From assembly GCA_963762425.1 (NCBI GenBank), contig CAVXKY010000022.1, forward strand, positions 1 to 17,092: a stretch of DNA of 17,092 nucleotides, given 5' to 3'. Positions 6,410-13,958 of this stretch are shown piece after piece. Source of the DNA: REEB95 sp963762425. Lineage in GTDB: Bacteria > Pseudomonadota > Alphaproteobacteria > ATCC43930 > CGMCC-115725. The notes beneath the pieces are model-generated. The model was not told where the DNA came from, searched no databases, and saw nothing but the letters and a program-made list of their open reading frames with translations. Positions within the stretch are counted from its first letter, which is position 1. Every line of letters starts with the position of its first letter. The position numbers and the translations under genes were made by a program.

Positions 6410-7576
6410 ATGCGCTTCATCCTCCTTCGCCCGTCCGTCCCGTTCGCCCTCGCCCTGCTGCTCGCTTGCATTGCCCCGGCTCCGCGTCCTGCCTGGGCGG
6501 CGGCGCCGACCATCGACACTTCGGCGCGCAACGCCTTCGTCGTTGATTTCGACACCGGCGCCGTGCTGCTGGACAAGGGCGCGGACCAGCGCATTCCGCC
6601 CGCCTCGATGAGCAAGATGATGGCGGAATACGTCGTGTTCGGTTTTCTCAAAAGCGGCAAGGCGACGCTCGACGACATGCTGCCGGTGAGCGAGGCGGCT
6701 TGGAAGACCGGCGGCTCCAAGATGTTCGTGCCGCTGCACCAGAAGGTGAAGTTGGACGATCTGCTGCGCGGCATGATCATCCAATCGGGCAACGACGCCG
6801 CCGTCGTGCTGGCCGAGGGGCTGGCCGGCAGCGAGGCCGCCTTCGTCGAGCTGATGAACCAAAAGGCGCGCGATCTCGGCATGACCGGCAGTCACTTCGC
6901 CAATGTCAACGGCCTGCCCGATCCCGACGAGTACATGACCGCGCGCGACCTGGCCACGCTGGCGCGGCACCTGATCGCCGATTTCCCGGAATACTACCAT
7001 TACGATTCCGAGAAGGATTTTACCTATAACGGCATCAAGCAAGGCAACCGCAATCCGCTGCTCTACGAGGATATCGGCGCCGACGGCCTCAAGACCGGAC
7101 ACACCGACGAGGCCGGTTATTGCCTCACCGCCTCGGTCATCCGCGCCGGAAGGCGCATCATCGTGGTGCTGGCCGGCATGAAGACCATGAAGGAGCGCGG
7201 CAGCGAAGGCGACAAGCTGATCGAATGGGCCTATCGCGTCTTCAACGACTATCACCTGGTGAAGGCGGGCGATGCCGTCGATCAGGCACCGGTGTGGATG
7301 GGCGAAACGGCTCAGGTGCCGGTGACGGTGCAGCAAGACGTGACGCTGACGCTGCCGCGCGCCTCGCGCGCCGACATGCAGGTCAAGGCGGTCTATGACG
7401 GGCCGGCGCGGGCGCCGGTGGCGCAAGGCCAGATTGTGGGCAACTTGGTGATCACCGCGCCCGATGTCGCGACCATCCAAGTGCCGCTGGTCGCATCGCA
7501 GCCGGTGGCCCGGCTCAGCCCGTTCGGGCGCATGGCGGCGGCCGCGGGCTATCTCATCTTCGGGAAGCGCAACTGA
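6410..7576 (+). CDS. dacA: D-alanyl-D-alanine carboxypeptidase (PBP5/6 family, DacA/DacC-like)
   Basis: A 388-residue low-molecular-weight penicillin-binding protein that trims the terminal D-Ala of peptidoglycan pentapeptides. A signal peptide ends AWA (residue 30). The serine-peptidase motifs are complete: SMSK (Ser66, Lys69), SGN (126-128) and KTG (228-230). The second half (about 285-375) is the PBP5 C-terminal beta domain, and the end PFGRMAAAAGYLIFGKRN is an amphipathic anchor that holds the enzyme to the periplasmic face of the inner membrane. The upstream AGAAAGA is a weak ribosome site. The TGA stop (7574-7576) overlaps the proposed CTG start of tmk. Which Dac paralogue this is cannot be told from sequence alone. 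Confidence 0.94.
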   Translation: MRFILLRPSVPFALALLLACIAPAPRPAWAAAPTIDTSARNAFVVDFDTGAVLLDKGADQRIPPASMSKMMAEYVVFGFLKSGKATLDDMLPVSEAAWKTGGSKMFVPLHQKVKLDDLLRGMIIQSGNDAAVVLAEGLAGSEAAFVELMNQKARDLGMTGSHFANVNGLPDPDEYMTARDLATLARHLIADFPEYYHYDSEKDFTYNGIKQGNRNPLLYEDIGADGLKTGHTDEAGYCLTASVIRAGRRIIVVLAGMKTMKERGSEGDKLIEWAYRVFNDYHLVKAGDAVDQAPVWMGETAQVPVTVQQDVTLTLPRASRADMQVKAVYDGPARAPVAQGQIVGNLVITAPDVATIQVPLVASQPVARLSPFGRMAAAAGYLIFGKRN

Positions 7577-8211
7577 GTCCCGAAAAATCAGAACGCGGCC
7601 GTTTCATCACCTTCGAGGGCGGCGAGGGCGCCGGCAAATCGACCCAGGCGCGGCTTTTAGCCGAGACGCTGGGCAAGGCTGGCATCAAAACCGTGGTGAC
7701 GCGCGAACCCGGCGGCTCGCCCGGCGCCGAGGAAATCCGCAATCTCCTGCTCGCCGGCGACATCGCGCGCTGGGACACAGAGACCGAGGCGCTGCTGATG
7801 GTGGCGGCGCGACGCAACCACCTGATCAAGACCATCCGTCCGGCGCTGACGGCGGGAAACTGGGTGGTGTGCGACCGGTTCATGGACTCGACCGAGGCTT
7901 ATCAGGGCTTCGGCGGCGGCGTCCCGCGCGAGAGTATCCGCGTACTGCATCGCCTGATCGCCGGGGACTTCGTGCCCGATTTGACCCTGATCCTGGATTT
8001 GCCGGTCGAGCTCGGCCTGAAGCGCGCCCAGACCCATACGCGTTTCGAGCGCATGGGACGCGATTTCCACGAGCGGGTGCGCTCGGGATTCCTCGACATC
8101 GCCCAGCGCGAGCAAAAGCGTTGCGTCGTCATCGATGCGCGGGAAGACCTGGCCGCGGTTTCGCTGGCGATCAAGGCGGCGGTGCGCGAGCGGCTTCAAG
8201 CCGCGCTTTGA
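7573..8211 (+). CDS. tmk: Thymidylate kinase, probable CTG start
   Basis: Converts dTMP to dTDP with ATP. The P-loop GGEGAGKST and the start of strand 1 (GRFITFEG) lie upstream of the first canonical in-frame start (GTG 7693). There is no ATG, GTG or TTG in this frame from the stop at 7396 to that codon. CTG 7573 is the best start: it overlaps the dacA TGA, has GGGAAG (7562-7567) five bases upstream, and gives 212 residues, the normal Tmk length. Motifs, numbered from it: P-loop 16-24, TREPGGSPGAEEIR 43-56, DRFMDSTEAYQG around 98-109, and a LID region RFERMGRDFHERVR. ATC 7606 is a poorer alternative. It is followed 14 bases on by holB, as in many bacteria. Confidence 0.93.
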   Translation: MSPEKSERGRFITFEGGEGAGKSTQARLLAETLGKAGIKTVVTREPGGSPGAEEIRNLLLAGDIARWDTETEALLMVAARRNHLIKTIRPALTAGNWVVCDRFMDSTEAYQGFGGGVPRESIRVLHRLIAGDFVPDLTLILDLPVELGLKRAQTHTRFERMGRDFHERVRSGFLDIAQREQKRCVVIDAREDLAAVSLAIKAAVRERLQAAL

Positions 8212-8225
8212 TGTAAGATGGCGGT

Positions 8226-9335
8226 ATGAGCGAAGAGGATTTCGAGGAACCGGCAGGCGAAAGCGAGGCCCCGGAACTGCCGCCGCCGCGCGAGAACGCG
8301 GAGCTGGTGGGCCATGCCGCCGCCGAATCGCTGCTGCTCTCGGCCTTCAACTCGGGCCGCTTGCCCCATGCCTGGTTGATCGCCGGGCCCAAGGGGGTGG
8401 GCAAGGCGACGCTGGCCTATCGTTTCGCCCGTTTTCTCCTGGCCGAGCCGCCTGCCGGCGGGTTGTTCGGCGCGCCGCCTAAGGCCGATTCGTTGGCGAT
8501 CGCGCCCGAGCATCCGGTGTTCCGCCAAGTGGCCTCGGGCGGCCATCCCGATCTCCTGGCAGTGGAGCGCGGCTGGGATGCCAAGCGCAAGCGGCTCAGA
8601 AGCGAGATCGTGGTCGACGACACGCGCGCCATCGCGGCTTTCCTGCACCTCACCTCGGCCCAAGGCGGCTGGCGGGTGGTGGTGGTCGATGGCGCCGACG
8701 ACATGAACCGCAACGCCGCCAATGCCTTGCTCAAGGTTCTCGAGGAACCGCCCAAGCGCTCGGTGCTGCTGCTGACCAGCGAAAGCCCGGGGCGGCTGCT
8801 GCCCACCATTCGCTCGCGCTGCCGGATGCTTCACTTGAAGAAACTATCGGAAACCATTGTTTCTGAAGCAATCATGCGTCAAAGCCCCGAATTGGCCCCC
8901 GCCGATGCCCTGGCGTTGGCTCAGCTCGCCGAGGGCAGCATCGGTCGCGCCTTGACCCTGGCGGCGATGGACGGCCTCGCCATCCACCGCGACATGTACC
9001 GGCTTTTGGGTGAAATCCCCAAGATCGACACCGAGTCGCTTTATGGCTTCGCGGAAAGGCTGGCGCGCAACGAGGGCCAGGGCTTCCACCTGCTGGTCGA
9101 GCTTTTGCCCGGAGCGCTGACGCGCATGATCGAGTTGGCCCTGGGGCAGGGCGCCTCCACGCCACCATCCGAGCGCGAGACCCTGGCGCGGCTTGCTGCG
9201 CGGCGCGGCCTCGACCAATGGGTGGAGGTTTGGCGGAAAATCTGCCATCTCTTCGCTTCGGCGGAGGGCATCGAACTCGACCGCAAGCAGGCCGTGCTCA
9301 ACGCCTTCTTCGCGCTCGAAGAGGCGGCGCGCTGA
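8226..9335 (+). CDS. holB: DNA polymerase III delta' subunit
   Basis: A 369-residue clamp-loader subunit of the AAA+ fold. After an acidic, Pro-rich N-terminal tail of about 25 residues come LVGH, the Walker A motif GPKGVGKAT (54-62), VVVDGADDMNRNAANALLKVLEEPP (152-176) and the SRC motif in TIRSRCR (194-200). The zinc-binding cysteine module of E. coli delta' is replaced by a Cys-free segment (80-108); I believe this is usual in alphaproteobacteria. The Walker B region reads VVDGADDM rather than the DExx box of an ATPase subunit, which fits delta' rather than DnaX. The rest forms the C-terminal collar domain. It lies between tmk and metG, 24 bases before the latter. Confidence 0.94.
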   Translation: MSEEDFEEPAGESEAPELPPPRENAELVGHAAAESLLLSAFNSGRLPHAWLIAGPKGVGKATLAYRFARFLLAEPPAGGLFGAPPKADSLAIAPEHPVFRQVASGGHPDLLAVERGWDAKRKRLRSEIVVDDTRAIAAFLHLTSAQGGWRVVVVDGADDMNRNAANALLKVLEEPPKRSVLLLTSESPGRLLPTIRSRCRMLHLKKLSETIVSEAIMRQSPELAPADALALAQLAEGSIGRALTLAAMDGLAIHRDMYRLLGEIPKIDTESLYGFAERLARNEGQGFHLLVELLPGALTRMIELALGQGASTPPSERETLARLAARRGLDQWVEVWRKICHLFASAEGIELDRKQAVLNAFFALEEAAR

Positions 9336-9359
9336 ACCCTTCCGCTTGAGGATGAAACA

Positions 9360-10928
9360 ATGACCGGCGGCAAGCCGTTCTACATCACCACGCCGATCTA
9401 CTACGTCAATGATTCGCCGCATCTGGGCCATGCCTATACCTCGGTGGCGTGCGACGCGCTGGCGCGGTTCATGCGGCTCGACGGCCGCAATGTCCTGTTC
9501 CTCACCGGCACCGACGAGCACGGCCAGAAGGTGGAAAAATCGGCGCGCGACGCCGGCATGGCGCCGTTGGAATTCTGCGACCGCGTATCGCAGAATTTTC
9601 GCGACATGACCAAACTGATGGACATTTCCAACGACCAGTTTATCCGCACCACCGAGCCGCGCCACGTCAAGGCAAGCCAGGCGATCTGGCAGGCGATCGC
9701 GGGCAACAAATCGCCCAAGGGCCGCGACAACATCTATCTCGGCAAATATGCCGGCTGGTACGCGGTGCGCGACGAGGCGTTCTACGGCGAGGATGAACTG
9801 GTCAAGGGCGCGGACGGCGCCAGGCGCGCCCCATCGGGCGCCGAGGTCGAATGGGTGGAAGAGCCGAGCTATTTCTTCCGGCTGTCCGACTGGCAGGACG
9901 CGCTTTTGGCCTATTACAACGCGCATCCCGATTTCATCGCGCCCAAATCGCGCCGCAACGAGGTGATGAGCTTCGTCAAGGGGGGCTTGAACGATCTTTC
10001 GGTTTCGCGCACCAGCTTCGATTGGGGCGTGCCCGTGCCCGGCAACCCGAAGCACGTGATGTATGTCTGGCTCGACGCGCTGACCAATTACCTGACGGCG
10101 ACGGGCTATCCCGACACAAAGGCCGCCGATTACAAGACCTTCTGGCCGGCCGACCTCCACGTGGTGGGGAAGGACATCGTGCGTTTCCACTGCGTCTATT
10201 GGCCGGCTTTTCTCATGGCCGCGGGTCTTGAAGTGCCCCGGCGCGTCTTCGCCCATGGCTGGTGGACGGTCGAAGGCCAGAAGATGTCCAAGTCGCTCGG
10301 CAATTTCGTGGCGCCCCAACAACTGGTCGAACAATACGGCGTCGACGCGGTGCGCTATTTCATGCTGCGCGAGTTACCGTTCGGTTCGGACGGCGATTTC
10401 TCGCGCCGCGCCGTGGTCGGCCGCATCAACGGCGACCTCGCCAACGATTTCGGCAATCTGGCGCAACGCGTGCTGTCGATGATCCAGAGCTATTGCGGCG
10501 GCAAGCTCCCGGAACCCGGTGCGTTCAAGGCGGCGGACGAGAACCTGCTGGCATCCGCGCGCGGCCTGCTGGCGAAGTCGCGGACGGAAATGGCCGAGCC
10601 CGCCTTCCACCGCGCGCTCGAAACCATCTGGCAGGTGGTCGGCGACGCCAACCGTTATGTCGACGAGCAAGCGCCCTGGACATTGCGCAAGACCGACACG
10701 GCGCGTCTCGGGACGGTGCTTTACACGCTGGCGGAAACCATACGCCATCTCGCCATCCTGACGCAGCCCTTCGTGCCGGAAGGGGCTGCGAAACTTTTGG
10801 ACCAGTTGTCGATCCCGCCGGGCAAACGCGATTTCGCCGCGCTCGAGCACGCATTGACGCCGGGCACAATCTTGCCCAAGCCCGCCGGGATATTTCCGCG
10901 TCACGTCGAAGCGGCGGCGGCGCCATGA
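9360..10928 (+). CDS. metG: Methionyl-tRNA synthetase
   Basis: A 522-residue class I aminoacyl-tRNA synthetase charging tRNA-Met and initiator tRNA. The class I signatures are HLGH (21-24) and KMSKS (308-312), with the MetRS core TGTDEHGQKV (49-58), FDWGVPVPG and VMYVWLDALTNY. The connective-peptide knuckle reads KYAGWYAVRDEAFY with no CxxC pairs, so it belongs to the zinc-free subtype, and the C-terminal tRNA-binding/dimerisation domain is absent. TTGAGGA before ATG 9360 is a good ribosome site. Its TGA overlaps the ATG of the TPR gene (10925-10928), so the two are probably translated together. Confidence 0.97.
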   Translation: MTGGKPFYITTPIYYVNDSPHLGHAYTSVACDALARFMRLDGRNVLFLTGTDEHGQKVEKSARDAGMAPLEFCDRVSQNFRDMTKLMDISNDQFIRTTEPRHVKASQAIWQAIAGNKSPKGRDNIYLGKYAGWYAVRDEAFYGEDELVKGADGARRAPSGAEVEWVEEPSYFFRLSDWQDALLAYYNAHPDFIAPKSRRNEVMSFVKGGLNDLSVSRTSFDWGVPVPGNPKHVMYVWLDALTNYLTATGYPDTKAADYKTFWPADLHVVGKDIVRFHCVYWPAFLMAAGLEVPRRVFAHGWWTVEGQKMSKSLGNFVAPQQLVEQYGVDAVRYFMLRELPFGSDGDFSRRAVVGRINGDLANDFGNLAQRVLSMIQSYCGGKLPEPGAFKAADENLLASARGLLAKSRTEMAEPAFHRALETIWQVVGDANRYVDEQAPWTLRKTDTARLGTVLYTLAETIRHLAILTQPFVPEGAAKLLDQLSIPPGKRDFAALEHALTPGTILPKPAGIFPRHVEAAAAP

Positions 10929-11503
10929 AACGCGCGCTCGCCGTTCTGGTCCTGGTGCTTTCCGCCAATGTCGCGCTCGCCGATGCGCTCACCGACATCG
11001 ACGCGGCGCAATCCGCCGCCCGCGCGCAGGATTTCGTCGAAGCCATCCGGCTTTACACCAGCGCGCTCGCCACCCCGAACATCTCGCGCTTCAACCAGTC
11101 GCTCGCCCATGACGGGCGCGGCTCGGCCTATTACCAGGAAGGGCGCTGGGATTTGGCGATCTCCGACTACAGCACCGCCCTCCAACTCCAGCCCGATTGC
11201 GGCCGTTGCTTCAACAATCGCGGCCTAGCCTATGACCAGAAGGGCCAGCTCGACAAAGCCATCGCCGATTTCAACCAGGCTGTCAGCCTCGAGCCCGGCG
11301 AGTTCGACGGCTATTTCAACCGCGGCAACGCCTTTTACGGGAAGACCGATTACGAACATGCCGTGGCCGATTACACCGCCGCGATATCCATCAAGGCCGA
11401 TTGCGGCGTGTGCTACCACAATCGCGGCGTGGCCTATCAGGAACTGGGCCAGCTCGACAAGGCCAATGAGGACCTCAATACCGCCGACCAGATGAAGAAT
11501 TGA
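10925..11503 (+). CDS. Exported TPR protein with two CxxC motifs
   Basis: A 192-residue protein starting at the ATG that overlaps the metG stop; the same frame is open far upstream inside metG, but the signal peptide here (residues 1-19, ending ALA before DALT) fixes the start. The mature part has four clear 34-residue TPRs (58-91, 92-125, 126-159, 160-192) with the usual NRG.AY and A..D pattern, plus a weaker TPR-like stretch at 24-57. CGRC (92-95) and CGVC (160-163) occupy identical positions at the start of repeats 2 and 4, exactly 68 residues apart. In the periplasm these may form disulfides or bind metal. TPRs bind partner proteins; the partner is unknown. It is the first gene of a three-gene insert between metG and tatD. 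Confidence 0.82.
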   Translation: MKRALAVLVLVLSANVALADALTDIDAAQSAARAQDFVEAIRLYTSALATPNISRFNQSLAHDGRGSAYYQEGRWDLAISDYSTALQLQPDCGRCFNNRGLAYDQKGQLDKAIADFNQAVSLEPGEFDGYFNRGNAFYGKTDYEHAVADYTAAISIKADCGVCYHNRGVAYQELGQLDKANEDLNTADQMKN

Positions 11504-11561
11504 GGCCGGGCCGCGAGCGCGCTCTCGCCGAAGCCCGCGAAACATGGCATGATAGGCGGCC

Positions 11562-11804
11562 ATGAAGATCGAAAAGCTCGGCTTTCCCTTGAGCGAACAC
11601 GCGCGGCGCGAGCGCGAGCGGCTCGAGGACGATCGGCGTTTCACCACCAGCCTCGCCGGGCTGGCGGCCGCGCTGCTGCTGGGCGTCATCGGCCTCTATG
11701 TGATGGAAGGCCTGGCCGCGACCTCGAAGCTTGAGGATTGCCTGTTGCAAGGCCGCTTGAATTGCGAACGGATCGACACGCCCTCCCTGCAGGAAGACCA
11801 GTAG
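11562..11804 (+). CDS. Small single-span membrane protein with periplasmic Cys pair
   Basis: An 80-residue protein. A charged N-terminal part (SEHARRERERLEDDRR, 11-26) is followed by one membrane helix (about 29-50) and a short tail LEDCLLQGRLNCERIDTP with Cys60 and Cys68. The positive-inside rule puts the N-terminus in the cytoplasm and the Cys-bearing tail in the periplasm. I do not recognise a named family. The ATG at 11562 has only a weak AGGCGG upstream. The coding character is supported by clear topology and by its place between two exported TPR genes, but as a short gene it is less certain than its neighbours. Confidence 0.65.
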   Translation: MKIEKLGFPLSEHARRERERLEDDRRFTTSLAGLAAALLLGVIGLYVMEGLAATSKLEDCLLQGRLNCERIDTPSLQEDQ

Positions 11805-11835
11805 GCGGCGCCGGACGAATAAAAAGGGGAGGGGA

Positions 11836-13083
11836 ATGCATCGGCCGATTTGGGCTTTGGCGTTGTTTGCCGGTCTTGCGCTTGCCGCCTCCGCATGGGC
11901 GCAAAGCCGCGACGAGAACTGGAAGCTTTGCATAGCCAATGATCCCGATCTTTCAATCGGCGGCTGCACCTCCCTGATCCTGTCGGGCGCCGAGACCACG
12001 TCCAATCTCGCCGTCGCATACACCAACCGCTGCATCGCCTATCACAACAAGGGCGACGACGTCCGCGCGGCGCAGGATTGCGATCAGGCGATCCGCCTCA
12101 GCCCCAACTATGCCAGCGCGTACAGCGAACGCGGCGTCGTCGAATACGACCGGGGGGAATACGACCGTTCCATCCAGGATCTCAACCGGGCGATCCAGCT
12201 CAAGCCGGATAACGCCATCGCCTACAACAACCGGGGCAACGCCTATTCGAGCATGGGCCAGCATGATCAGGCGATCAGCGATTATAACCAGGCCCTGCGG
12301 CTCAATCCCAATTATGCCACCGCTTACAACAACCGCGGTGACGAATACCGCATCCTGGGGCAATACGACCGCGCCATTGCGGATCTCGATCAGGCGATCG
12401 CGCTCAAGCCCGATTACCCCCTGGCGTTCAACAACCGCGGCCTGGCCTATTTCAAAAAAGGCGACGACGGCCACGCCATCCAGGACTACAGCCAAGCGAT
12501 AACGCTGAAGCCGGATTATGCGGAGGCCTATTACGGCCGCGGCCGCGTCTATGCCGACCAGGACCAATACGACAAGGCGGTCGCGGATTTCGATCAAACC
12601 GTCAAGCTCGATCCCACCGATGCGTCGGCTTGGAACAGCCGCTGCTGGTTCAGGGCCGTCACCGGCCAGTTGCAACCGGCGCTGGCCGATTGCAATGAAT
12701 CCCTGCGGCTCCGGCCCGGCGATGCGCCCACGCTCGACAGCCGCGGCTTCGTCAATCTCAAGCTCGGGAATGCCGACGCGGCGATCGCCGATTACGACGC
12801 GGCGTTGAGCGCCAATCCGAAATTGACCTATTCGCTCTATGGCCGGGGACTGGCCAAACACATGAAGGGCGACAAGGAAGGCGGCGACGCCGATATGGCG
12901 TCGGCCAAACTGGCCATGCCCGACATCGCCGACAAATTCACCAAATTGGGCGTGAAGGACCAGGTGGGTGGATTCTTCGGCGCCGGCCGCAGCGGAATCA
13001 TGATCGCGGGCGGCGGCGCCGTGCTTGTCGTCGTCGGCTTCCTCGGCTACTACCTCGGGAAGCGACGTTCCCGCCCGGCCTGA
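11836..13083 (+). CDS. Membrane-anchored periplasmic TPR protein (nine repeats)
   Basis: A 415-residue protein. GGGGAGGGG directly precedes ATG 11836. The signal peptide ends AWA (residue 22) before QSRDEN. After a short domain with Cys32 and Cys44, nine contiguous 34-residue TPRs run from 58 to 363. A Gly-rich linker leads to one C-terminal membrane helix (about 387-407) and a basic KRRSRPA tail, so the repeats face the periplasm and the tail the cytoplasm. The six Cys fall in three pairs: 32/44, 66/82 and 270/286. The last two sit at repeat positions 9 and 25 of TPR1 and TPR7, where a disulfide could staple helix A to helix B. The RCW...ADCNESLRL motif is one I recall from other alphaproteobacterial TPR proteins. 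Its partner is unknown. Confidence 0.85.
   Translation: MHRPIWALALFAGLALAASAWAQSRDENWKLCIANDPDLSIGGCTSLILSGAETTSNLAVAYTNRCIAYHNKGDDVRAAQDCDQAIRLSPNYASAYSERGVVEYDRGEYDRSIQDLNRAIQLKPDNAIAYNNRGNAYSSMGQHDQAISDYNQALRLNPNYATAYNNRGDEYRILGQYDRAIADLDQAIALKPDYPLAFNNRGLAYFKKGDDGHAIQDYSQAITLKPDYAEAYYGRGRVYADQDQYDKAVADFDQTVKLDPTDASAWNSRCWFRAVTGQLQPALADCNESLRLRPGDAPTLDSRGFVNLKLGNADAAIADYDAALSANPKLTYSLYGRGLAKHMKGDKEGGDADMASAKLAMPDIADKFTKLGVKDQVGGFFGAGRSGIMIAGGGAVLVVVGFLGYYLGKRRSRPA
12007..12924 (+). repeat. Nine 102-bp TPR-coding units
   Basis: The DNA encoding residues 58-363 is nine in-register 34-codon units. Units 2-6 are the most alike, with recurrent AY-N-RG and KP(D/N)Y codon blocks; units 7-9 have diverged, which suggests older duplication rather than recent expansion. 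Confidence 0.8.
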
Positions 13084-13129
13084 CCGGGCTTCGGCCGGCA
13101 AGATAAGGCCGTCACATCGGACGGAAGAA

Positions 13130-13948
13130 TTGTATCTGGTCGATTCTCACTGCCATCTCGATTTCGCGCCGGAAGCGGAGCGCGCGAATATCGTCGTCCG
13201 CGCGCGTCGCGCCGGCGTCGCGACCTTGGTCACGATCTGCACCAAGCTCGCCGAGTTTCCACAGGTGCGCGCCATAGCCGAAACCGATCCCGACATCTGG
13301 TGTTCGATCGGAACCCATCCGCATGAAGCCGCGGCGGAGAAAGGGATGGGGGCGGAAGGGATCTCGAGCCTCACCCGCCATCCCAAGGTGATTGGCATCG
13401 GCGAAACCGGGCTCGACTTCCACTACAACCACAGCCCGCGCGCCGACCAGGAAATCGCGTTTCGCATCCATGCGCGCGCGGCGATCGCGGCCGGATTGCC
13501 GCTCATCGTTCACAGCCGCGACGCCGACGCCGAGACGGTTTCCGTCCTGGCCGAGGAAAAGCCGCCGGCCGGCGTCATCCATTGTTTCTCCACCGGGCGT
13601 TTGCTGGCGGAGCGGGCGCTCGAACTCGGATTTTATATCTCGCTCTCCGGCATCGTCACTTTCAAGACCGCCGGGGAGCTGCGCGCCATCGCCCGCGATA
13701 TCCCGTTGGACCGGCTGTTGGTCGAAACCGACGCGCCCTATCTCGCGCCGATGCCGTTGCGCGGCAAGACCAACGAGCCGGCTTTCCTGGTCCACACCGC
13801 CGCCTTCGTCGCCGAGCTGAAAGGCGTGTCGCCGCAGGAATTGGCCGAACGGACCAGCGCGAATTTCTTCCGCCTGTTCGCCAAGGCCAAACCGCCCGAA
13901 TTCGCATCGCCTTCTCCCACATCCTCCCGCACGAGCGGAGGAGGGTAA
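13130..13948 (+). CDS. tatD: TatD-family metal-dependent deoxyribonuclease
   Basis: A 272-residue TIM-barrel hydrolase of the TatD/YcfH family, known for Mg-dependent DNase activity. All metal ligands are visible: HCH (His7, His9), GIGETGLDF (Glu92), VHSRDA (His128), IHCFSTG (His151) and VETDAPYLAP (Asp201). TTG 13130 gives the family's usual beginning (M-Y-LVDSHCHLDF) and follows GGACGGAAG; CTG 13136 is the alternative. An in-frame ATG at 13025 lies inside the TPR gene and adds an unrelated leader, so it is rejected. The last 15 residues (SPSPTSSRTSGGG region) are outside the domain and are encoded by a hairpin-rich stretch. It follows the TPR insert by 46 bases; in related genomes I expect it directly after metG. 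Confidence 0.93.
   Translation: MYLVDSHCHLDFAPEAERANIVVRARRAGVATLVTICTKLAEFPQVRAIAETDPDIWCSIGTHPHEAAAEKGMGAEGISSLTRHPKVIGIGETGLDFHYNHSPRADQEIAFRIHARAAIAAGLPLIVHSRDADAETVSVLAEEKPPAGVIHCFSTGRLLAERALELGFYISLSGIVTFKTAGELRAIARDIPLDRLLVETDAPYLAPMPLRGKTNEPAFLVHTAAFVAELKGVSPQELAERTSANFFRLFAKAKPPEFASPSPTSSRTSGGG
13923..13941. repeat. Bulged hairpin encoding the TatD C-terminal tail
   Basis: CCTCC pairs with GGAGG, with one bulged C and an inner GC/GC pair around an ACGA loop. With the surrounding purine/pyrimidine tracts it resembles eroded palindromic intergenic repeats common in alphaproteobacteria. No second copy occurs in the window. Confidence 0.35.
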
Positions 13949-13958
13949 AGGTGGGGAC

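Noticed and set aside
5374..6882. A 502-codon minus-strand open frame over rlpA and dacA.
   Set aside because: Both plus-strand genes have full catalytic motifs and signal peptides; the antisense product has no recognisable feature.
8844..10334. A 496-codon open frame on the minus strand across holB and metG.
   Set aside because: It lies opposite two certain genes; GC-rich coding DNA often leaves the antisense frame open. Its translation is His/Arg/Gly-rich with no domain.
10262..10924. Possible long N-terminal extension of the first TPR protein inside metG.
   Set aside because: metG is certain here, and the signal peptide at 10925 fixes the TPR start.
12007..12924. Regularly spaced repeats considered as a CRISPR-like array.
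   Set aside because: The 102-bp period is in frame and encodes TPRs; the units diverge throughout, with no spacer structure.
11953..13101. A 382-codon minus-strand open frame opposite the nine-repeat TPR gene.
   Set aside because: Its apparent periodicity is only the mirror of the TPR repeats.
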